Part shown: positions 5,368-10,188 of the stretch, piece after piece
How the letters are laid out: every line of letters starts with the position of its first letter
How positions within the stretch are numbered: the first letter of the stretch is position 1
Source: Clostridia bacterium
Lineage (GTDB): Bacteria; Bacillota; Clostridia; Oscillospirales; CAG-272
NCBI GenBank assembly: GCA_017452565.1
Contig: JAFTMF010000155.1
Coordinates: forward strand, 1-10,188
Direction of reading: 5' to 3'
DNA length: 10,188 bases
The notes under the pieces: generated by a model
Seen by the model: only the letters and a program-made list of their open reading frames with translations
The model's database searches: none
What the model was told of the DNA's origin: nothing
Program-made: the position numbers and the translations under genes

Positions 5368-5858
5368 CAGTCGTCGTCCTCCTCCATCATAGCCAGTACT
5401 TCTTCTCGGGTGAGCATACGGTCGGCAACGTCAGGGGAGAGGATGCCGTCCAAATGGTCGATCTCGTGGCAGAAGCAACGGGCGGTCCGATCGTAACCGG
5501 TCCCACGGAAACGCTCGCCGCGGCGATTGGTAGCCTCTACGGTGACGGTGTCGGGACGGGTGCAAAGTCCCCATCTGCCGGGCAGAGAGAGACAGCCCTC
5601 CTGACCGGTCTGAGAGCCGCTCTTTTCCACAATCACGGGATTGATTAGCTCAATTACCTCGCCGGGCTCGGTTTCTACTACCACCACACGGCGCAATACG
5701 CCAACCTGAGGGGCGGCAAGTCCAACGCCGCCGGCTCTGCGCATAGTAGCGATCATATCGTCCAGCAGAATCTGAATGCGAGGGGTGATCGCATCCACGG
5801 TACGGGATTTTTTGCGAAGAGTAGGATCTTCTTCGGTGAGAATTTTCAGTATAGCCAT
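5367..5858 (-). CDS. def: Peptide deformylase
   Basis: This 163-residue metalloenzyme removes the N-formyl group from new proteins. All three deformylase motifs are present: GVGLAAPQVG at residues 44-53, EGCLS with metal ligand C89, and HEIDH with ligands H131 and H135 and catalytic E132. The acidic tail MMEEDDD is compatible with the family. The start chosen is ATG 5858 (MAILKILTEEDP), because AAAGGAG precedes it by 8 bases. An in-frame TTG at 5876 would place the ribosome binding site inside the coding region and add six residues not expected in the family. The priA stop lies 34 bases upstream, and fmt overlaps the stop by one base, so def probably belongs to a priA-def-fmt transcript. Confidence 0.98.
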   Translation of the reverse strand: MAILKILTEEDPTLRKKSRTVDAITPRIQILLDDMIATMRRAGGVGLAAPQVGVLRRVVVVETEPGEVIELINPVIVEKSGSQTGQEGCLSLPGRWGLCTRPDTVTVEATNRRGERFRGTGYDRTARCFCHEIDHLDGILSPDVADRMLTREEVLAMMEEDDD

Positions 5859-5892
5859 TTGAGTAACTCCTTTCAAATTAACACGATGCCCA

Positions 5893-8361
5893 TCACAGGG
5901 ATGCGGGATTTAAATCCACGGTCATCGTAACTTTTTTAGCGCTGCTGCCGGAAAATTCCCTCAGCAGCTGAGAAAACAGCGCACGGGTACGCTGATTGTT
6001 TTTGCATTTCAAGATCATCCGCATCCGATAAGTCTCGTTGACCTTGTAAACCGGTGCTTCGAAGGGACCGAAGATCACAACGGGAACGTCCTTGTAGTCA
6101 CCCTCCAACAGCTCCCGCAGACGTTTTGCCAGCGAAACGGTGGTGTTCTGGAGCATTCCTTCGTCGGGGCAGGCAAGGGTGAGCAGGGCAAGATCGCAGT
6201 AAGGAGGGAAGACCAGCGCCTTTCGCAGAGCGATCTCTCGCTGATAGAAATTGACGTAATCCTGCGTGGCTGCCATCGTCAGTACGGGGTGATCGGGGGA
6301 ATAGGTCTGAATCACCGCTCGGCCGGGAGATTCGCCTCTGCCGGCACGTCCCACCACTTGGGTGAGGAGAGCAAAGGTGCGCTCGTTGGCACGGTAATCG
6401 TCGGTGTACAGGGAATTGTCGGCAGACAGTACGCCGACCAGTGTGACTTTAGGGAAATCGTGCCCCTTGGTTACCATCTGCGTGCCGATGAGAATGTCCG
6501 ACTTGCCGCCACGGAAATCCTCCAGCATCTGATCGTAGGAGAACTTGGCCGCAGTAGTGTCTGCATCCATCCGAAGCAGTTTGGCCTCGGGGAAGCGCTG
6601 ACCGATTTCTTCTTCGGCCTTTTGCGTGCCAAAGCCCATAAACTGGAAGGAATCCGATCCGCATTCGGGACACTTTTGGGGAACGCTCTCCTGATAACCG
6701 CAGTAATGGCAGGAAAGATAGGGCTCACGGTGGTGCCGATCCCGATTATGACGGGTCAGCGAAACCGAGCAGTGAGGGCAAAGCACGACCTTTCCGCACA
6801 GCGGACAGGAGAGGAAGTTGTTGTAGCCTCTCCGATTCACAAACAGAATGGCCTGCTTCCCGTCGGCAAGGGTTTCGGAAAGACCGTCTGCCAAAATACT
6901 GCCTATGGGAGAGGGAGTACCCGCTCCGCTATCCAAACGCAGGTCGCAGATTACCGTCTCGGGTAGATTGGCACCTCCGAAGCGGCCTTTCAGCTCCACC
7001 AGCGTGTATTTGCCTTGCTTGGCTTTGTAATAGCTTTCCACCGAAGGAGTTGCTGAGGCGAGGAGCATCAATGCTTTGTGATAATTGCAACGGAATCTCG
7101 CGATGTCCCGTGCGTGATAACGGGGAGATTGCTCGGATTTGTAGGTGTGTTCGTGCTCTTCATCCAACACGATCAATCCCAGATTGGGGAAGGGGGCAAA
7201 GATTGCCGACCGTGTGCCGATGCACAGATCAATCTCGCCGGCACGGATCTTCCGCCAAGCGTCGAATCGCTCGCCCTGCGATAGACCGGAGTGCACCACC
7301 GCCACCCGATCCTTGTAGTAGGCACAGAAGATGGAAACGGTTTGCGGAGTCAGCGCAAGTTCGGGGATCAGCAGAATGGCCTGCCGTCCCTGTGCCAGCG
7401 CACGGTCAATGGCAGATTTAATCACAACGGTCTTGCCGCTGCCGGTGATGCCGTGAAGCAGAACCGCACGGGGCTCCCCGGAATCAATCTGCCCACCGAT
7501 GACCTCCAGTGCCGCCGATTGCTCGTCGGTGAGGTGCACCTCCGGTGCATCGCCCTTGGCAATGGCTTTGTAGGGATTGCGATGGATTTCCTGCCGCTTG
7601 ACGGTAATCAGTAAGCGATCTTTCAGCGCTTTCACCTGAGCGGCTGTTACTTTCAACTCTTGCTTGACTACCGAGAAGGGAACGCTGCCGTTCTCCTCCA
7701 AATAGGTGAGCAGAGCCAGCTGACGCTCGCCCTTCAGACGTTTGGGGCCGGTCTTGGCATCTTCAATTTTTGCCTCATCATCGGTGATGGTGAGGATTTC
7801 TTCGTATACAATATTGGTGGCTTCCTTCAACTTGGTTTGCCGTTCAATGAAGCCGTCCCGGGTAAGGGTAGACAAAACGCCGGAGAGGTCGCTGCCGTGA
7901 TGCTCCCTTAGCGTTTCAAACCCGATGCCTGGAGTACGGAGAATGTCCGAAAAAACCGATCGGAGCATAGGGGGAAGCGAAGCGGCTGCGGAGGCTTCCT
8001 GCAAAGGGAAATACCGTTCCGCGACGGGAGTGAGAGCGGCGGGGGGGAGCATCGTGCGGATGGCGTCTCCCACGGTGCAGAAGGTTTGCTCTTTGATGAA
8101 CAACGCCAGTCGAAGCTCCTCGTCGGTGAGGAGAATATCTTCTCTTGCTGAGAGGATGGGCTTGTAGCGCTCGATCTCTTCCACACTGCCGATGGAGTAA
8201 ACCACAGCGCTCATTTTGCGGTTGGCTTTTCCGAAAGGAACCAGCACGATCTGACCGCGGCAGATTTTTCCGGACAACTCCGGGGGGATATAGTATTCGT
8301 AATGTTTATCGATGGCGTAGGTAGTGCCCATCAGATAAACCTGTGCGGTTGCAAATGCCAT
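5893..8361 (-). CDS. priA: Primosomal protein N', replication restart helicase PriA
   Basis: This 822-residue 3'-to-5' DNA helicase recognises stalled replication forks and starts reloading of the replicative helicase. The N-terminal 3'-end-binding domain (1 to about 105) includes YYIPPELSGKICRGQIVLVPFG. A winged-helix region follows, about 115-260. The helicase core has Walker A GITGSGKT at 304-311, the DEEH box at 400-403, SATPS at 436-440 and motif VI QVVGRAGRG from 668. The zinc-binding insertion contains eight cysteines as four CxxC pairs (519/522, 528/531, 551/554, 564/567). FPPYCDLALL and FGPFEAPVYKVNETYR belong to the C-terminal domain. The size is near the Firmicutes norm of roughly 730-810 residues. 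ATG is preceded by AAAAGGAG with a 6-base gap. Upstream a terminator separates it from rpoZ. In Bacillus subtilis coaBC lies between rpoZ and priA; it is absent here. Confidence 0.98.
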   Translation of the reverse strand: MAFATAQVYLMGTTYAIDKHYEYYIPPELSGKICRGQIVLVPFGKANRKMSAVVYSIGSVEEIERYKPILSAREDILLTDEELRLALFIKEQTFCTVGDAIRTMLPPAALTPVAERYFPLQEASAAASLPPMLRSVFSDILRTPGIGFETLREHHGSDLSGVLSTLTRDGFIERQTKLKEATNIVYEEILTITDDEAKIEDAKTGPKRLKGERQLALLTYLEENGSVPFSVVKQELKVTAAQVKALKDRLLITVKRQEIHRNPYKAIAKGDAPEVHLTDEQSAALEVIGGQIDSGEPRAVLLHGITGSGKTVVIKSAIDRALAQGRQAILLIPELALTPQTVSIFCAYYKDRVAVVHSGLSQGERFDAWRKIRAGEIDLCIGTRSAIFAPFPNLGLIVLDEEHEHTYKSEQSPRYHARDIARFRCNYHKALMLLASATPSVESYYKAKQGKYTLVELKGRFGGANLPETVICDLRLDSGAGTPSPIGSILADGLSETLADGKQAILFVNRRGYNNFLSCPLCGKVVLCPHCSVSLTRHNRDRHHREPYLSCHYCGYQESVPQKCPECGSDSFQFMGFGTQKAEEEIGQRFPEAKLLRMDADTTAAKFSYDQMLEDFRGGKSDILIGTQMVTKGHDFPKVTLVGVLSADNSLYTDDYRANERTFALLTQVVGRAGRGESPGRAVIQTYSPDHPVLTMAATQDYVNFYQREIALRKALVFPPYCDLALLTLACPDEGMLQNTTVSLAKRLRELLEGDYKDVPVVIFGPFEAPVYKVNETYRMRMILKCKNNQRTRALFSQLLREFSGSSAKKVTMTVDLNPASL

Positions 8362-8389
8362 AGGTTACTCCTTTTTCAGATTTTATGAT

Positions 8390-8429
8390 GATGAAAAACA
8401 ACGATTCGGACCACAGGATCCGAATCGTT
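8390..8429 (-). terminator. Intrinsic terminator between rpoZ and priA
   Basis: On the minus strand AACGATTCGGA and TCCGAATCGTT (plus 8419-8429 and 8400-8410) form an 11-bp perfect stem with an 8-base loop, followed by GTTTTTC. It starts 14 bases after the rpoZ stop and ends close before the priA ribosome binding site, so it should end or attenuate the yicC-remA-gmk-rpoZ transcript. I see no convincing promoter between it and priA. Confidence 0.87.
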
Positions 8430-8443
8430 TGAAAATGCAGACC

Positions 8444-8764
8444 TTAGTCGGCAGTATCGGGAGCGGTCTCGTCCGCTACAGGCTCAGCAATGGTGCCGTC
8501 GACGTTGGGGGCATTGCGAATCACGTAGTCGCCTTCGTAGAGACGGCGGATCGCAGTCTTCACAGCCTTATCATCCCGGTATTCCTTGGGAATCAGAGCA
8601 GCCATAGACTTGTCGGTCTCTTTCTTTTGCAGCATTTGTTCTGCCTTCGCACGCTGTGCGATGTATTCGTCGGTTACCATGCGTGCGCTCTTAGCGGTGG
8701 CAAGAACCAGGGTAAAACGGTTATATTGACCTTTGGTGAGTTCGTCAACAGAGGGTTTGATCAT
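8444..8764 (-). CDS. rpoZ: DNA-directed RNA polymerase omega subunit
   Basis: This 106-residue protein is the small omega subunit that helps assemble and stabilise RNA polymerase by clamping the beta' subunit. The conserved N-terminal core RFTLVLATAKSARMV (16-30) matches the omega signature 'R..LV...AKRAR', and KAVKTAIRRLYEGDYVI (66-82) matches the second conserved helix. It is longer than many Firmicutes omegas because of an acidic, probably disordered tail (PVADETAPDTAD) and a Lys/Glu-rich middle. AAGGAG precedes ATG by 9 bases. It follows gmk by 23 bases, the usual gmk-rpoZ pairing, and is the last gene before the terminator at 8390-8429. Confidence 0.95.
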   Translation of the reverse strand: MIKPSVDELTKGQYNRFTLVLATAKSARMVTDEYIAQRAKAEQMLQKKETDKSMAALIPKEYRDDKAVKTAIRRLYEGDYVIRNAPNVDGTIAEPVADETAPDTAD

Positions 8765-8787
8765 AATACTATACTCCTTAGCTAATG

Positions 8788-9408
8788 TTAATCTGCCAGA
8801 AAATCGGCAGGGATGTGCAGATTGCGGCTAGTGCGATGGCGTTCTGCATCTACAATGGAAATGATCTGCAGAGCGGCTTCATCGCTGGCACCGTCCTCGT
8901 TAATCACGATGTAATCGTAGCTGGCAAAATTGCCAACCTCTTTTTTTGCCTGCAAGAGGCGATTCTGGATATCATCTTCGGTATTGGTGCCTCTGCCGCG
9001 AAGTCTTGCTTCCAGTGTTTTATAGTCGGGGGGGAGAAGCAGAACTGCTACCGCATCGGGAATCAACTTCTTGATCTTCATAGCACCCACAACCTCGATC
9101 TCCAGAATGACGTTGATGCCTCTGTCGATCATATCCATAACTCTTTCACGGGGGGTACCGTAATAATTGCCTACGTATTCGGCATATTCCAGCATCTGAC
9201 CGTCCTCGATCTTCTGCTCAAATTGCGCTCTTGAAACGAAATGATACTGTACGCCGTCTACCTCGCCTTTACGGGGAGCACGGGTAGTTGCCGAAACCGA
9301 CAACGCATAGTCGTCCGAGCGTGCCAGGATATTGCTGACCACCGTACCTTTGCCGGTACCGGCAGGGCCGGAGATCACAAGTAATATACCTTTATCCGAT
9401 AAGTCCAT
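8788..9408 (-). CDS. gmk: Guanylate kinase
   Basis: This 206-residue enzyme phosphorylates GMP (and dGMP) to GDP with ATP, feeding GTP supply. The P-loop GPAGTGKGT is at residues 14-22. The GMP-binding segment SATTRAPRKGEVDGVQYHF covers 39-57, and EYAEYVGNYYGTP (74-86) continues it. LEIEVVGA (102-109) corresponds to the conserved 'LEIDVQGA' strand, with Val107 where Gln is usual. The lid RLRGRGTNTEDDI spans about 135-147. Length is normal for bacterial Gmk. GGAGG lies 4 bases before ATG, a somewhat short spacing. It follows remA by 12 bases and precedes rpoZ by 23, so these genes are almost certainly co-transcribed. Confidence 0.98.
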   Translation of the reverse strand: MDLSDKGILLVISGPAGTGKGTVVSNILARSDDYALSVSATTRAPRKGEVDGVQYHFVSRAQFEQKIEDGQMLEYAEYVGNYYGTPRERVMDMIDRGINVILEIEVVGAMKIKKLIPDAVAVLLLPPDYKTLEARLRGRGTNTEDDIQNRLLQAKKEVGNFASYDYIVINEDGASDEAALQIISIVDAERHRTSRNLHIPADFLAD

Positions 9409-9420
9409 AATTCCTCCAGA

Positions 9421-9666
9421 TTAGTTTTCTTGGTTTAATAACACTCCCAGAGCTTCAGGCTCCAAGGAGGATAATATCACGTGTTTGCTGTCGGTGACGA
9501 TTACCGAGCGGGTCTTTTTGCCACAGGAAACGTCGATGACCACGCCTGCTTCTTTGGCATCCTGCACCAGACGCTTAATGGGAGCGGCATCGGGAGAGGC
9601 CACGGTGACGATCCGTGCGGCGGCCACCAAATTGCCATAGCCCACGTTCACAAATTTTGCTGCCAT
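9421..9666 (-). CDS. remA: RemA family DNA-binding regulator (DUF370)
   Basis: This 81-residue protein belongs to the RemA/DUF370 family. In Bacillus subtilis RemA is an oligomeric DNA-binding protein that activates biofilm matrix and osmoprotection genes. The family pattern is clear: KFVNVGYGNLV (4-14), ARIVTVASPDAAPIKRLV (17-34), GKKTRSVIVTDSKHVILS (49-66) and a final helix LEPEALGVLL. No other domain fits in this length. AAGGAG with a 5-base gap to ATG marks the start. The yicC-remA-gmk order is conserved across Firmicutes and supports the call. What it regulates in this organism cannot be read from the window. Confidence 0.95.
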   Translation of the reverse strand: MAAKFVNVGYGNLVAAARIVTVASPDAAPIKRLVQDAKEAGVVIDVSCGKKTRSVIVTDSKHVILSSLEPEALGVLLNQEN

Positions 9667-9675
9667 ATGTGCTCC

Positions 9676-10188
9676 TTACTCCAAATTTTGGATTTGCTCG
9701 CGGATCTTCTCCAGCTCGCTCTTCATTTCCACCACCACTTTGGCGATGTCCGCATCAATGCACTTGGAGCCGATGGTATTGGTCTCACGGTTCATTTCCT
9801 GCAGAAGGAAGTCCAGCTTTCTGCCGATGGGCTCGGTCGATTCAAAGATCTCGTCGAAGGTGGCGAAGTGGGAAGAGAGGCGAACCAGCTCTTCGTCGAT
9901 AGCAACCTTGTCGGTGTAAATGGCACATTCGGTAAGAATGCGGCCTTCATCAATCTCAACCGGAAGATCACCGATAATCTGACGGATGCGTGCGATAAAC
10001 TTGTCGTGGTAAGCAGCAACCGAACGGCGGCTGGCCTCTGCAACCACTGTCACCAGCTCCATCAGATGCGCTTTCTTTTGCATCAGATCGACCTTCAGAC
10101 GCTCACCCTCAGCGGCACGCTGAGCGATAAATCCTGCAATGGCTTCGTCCAAGAAAGGGACAACTTCCAGCCAAACGGCTTCCATATC
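9676..10188 (-). CDS. yicC: YicC/YloC family endoribonuclease, C-terminal part (5' end outside window)
   Basis: The frame runs off the right edge of the window; 170 codons plus the stop at 9676-9678 are present, so roughly the N-terminal 120 residues are missing by family length (about 290). The visible part is the conserved YicC C-terminal region: REG-like AEGERLKVDLMQKK, IARIRQII, CAIYTDKVAIDEELVRLSSHF, then GRKLDFLLQEMNRETNTIGSK and the end KSELEKIREQIQNLE. YicC proteins are reported as endoribonucleases involved in small-RNA turnover in Escherichia coli; YloC is the Bacillus counterpart. The remA ribosome binding site lies in the 9-base gap after the stop, so the genes are co-transcribed. 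The internal ATG at 10183-10185 is unlikely to be the true start. Confidence 0.95.
   Translation of the reverse strand, partial: DMEAVWLEVVPFLDEAIAGFIAQRAAEGERLKVDLMQKKAHLMELVTVVAEASRRSVAAYHDKFIARIRQIIGDLPVEIDEGRILTECAIYTDKVAIDEELVRLSSHFATFDEIFESTEPIGRKLDFLLQEMNRETNTIGSKCIDADIAKVVVEMKSELEKIREQIQNLE

Noticed and set aside
4534..5496. 320-codon plus-strand frame across fmt and the end of def
   Set aside because: Long only because of the GC-rich codon pattern on the other strand; both minus-strand genes are unmistakable.
5859..5876. Upstream TTG start for def adding six residues
   Set aside because: The AAAGGAG ribosome binding site would lie inside the coding sequence, and MAILKIL is the expected deformylase N-terminus.

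Overview
The window looks like chromosomal DNA of a low-to-mid GC Firmicute, most likely a gut clostridium of the Oscillospiraceae/Ruminococcaceae type. The evidence is the gene order yicC-remA-gmk-rpoZ-priA-def-fmt-rsmB (the Bacillus/Clostridium core cluster), strong AAGGAG-type ribosome binding sites, a RemA (DUF370) gene, which is largely a Firmicutes family, and short GC-rich foldback repeats of a style I recall from that group. The taxonomic call is an inference.

Layout. Positions 1-1558 are read on the plus strand: the C-terminal end of a HAD-like protein with a near-perfect terminator, a 75-residue proline-rich protein of unknown function bracketed by hairpins, and a Nudix hydrolase (ADP-ribose pyrophosphatase type) with a textbook promoter and an unexplained 136-residue C-terminal extension. 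A bidirectional terminator at about 1555-1607 separates this from the minus-strand block. Positions 1606-2694 hold a secreted lipoprotein glycoside hydrolase of family GH43 (arabinofuranosidase-like) with its own promoter, in which a 10-bp perfect palindrome abuts the -10 box. Positions 2790-10188 are the housekeeping cluster, transcribed right to left.

How the genes work together. YicC (RNase-like), RemA (DNA-binding regulator), Gmk (GMP kinase) and RpoZ (RNA polymerase omega) form a tight four-gene unit closed by an intrinsic terminator at 8390-8429. PriA (replication restart helicase), Def (peptide deformylase) and Fmt (Met-tRNA formyltransferase) follow; def and fmt overlap by one base and handle removal and addition of the same N-formyl group. 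RsmB (16S rRNA m5C967 methyltransferase) is separated from fmt by 331 bp without a gene. That gap holds a 143-bp inverted-repeat element and then four consecutive hairpins.

I see no CRISPR array, tRNA, rRNA, transposase, phage gene, or recognisable defence or biosynthetic system. The most unusual material is the Nudix C-terminal extension, the fmt-rsmB repeat region, and the small proline-rich gene.
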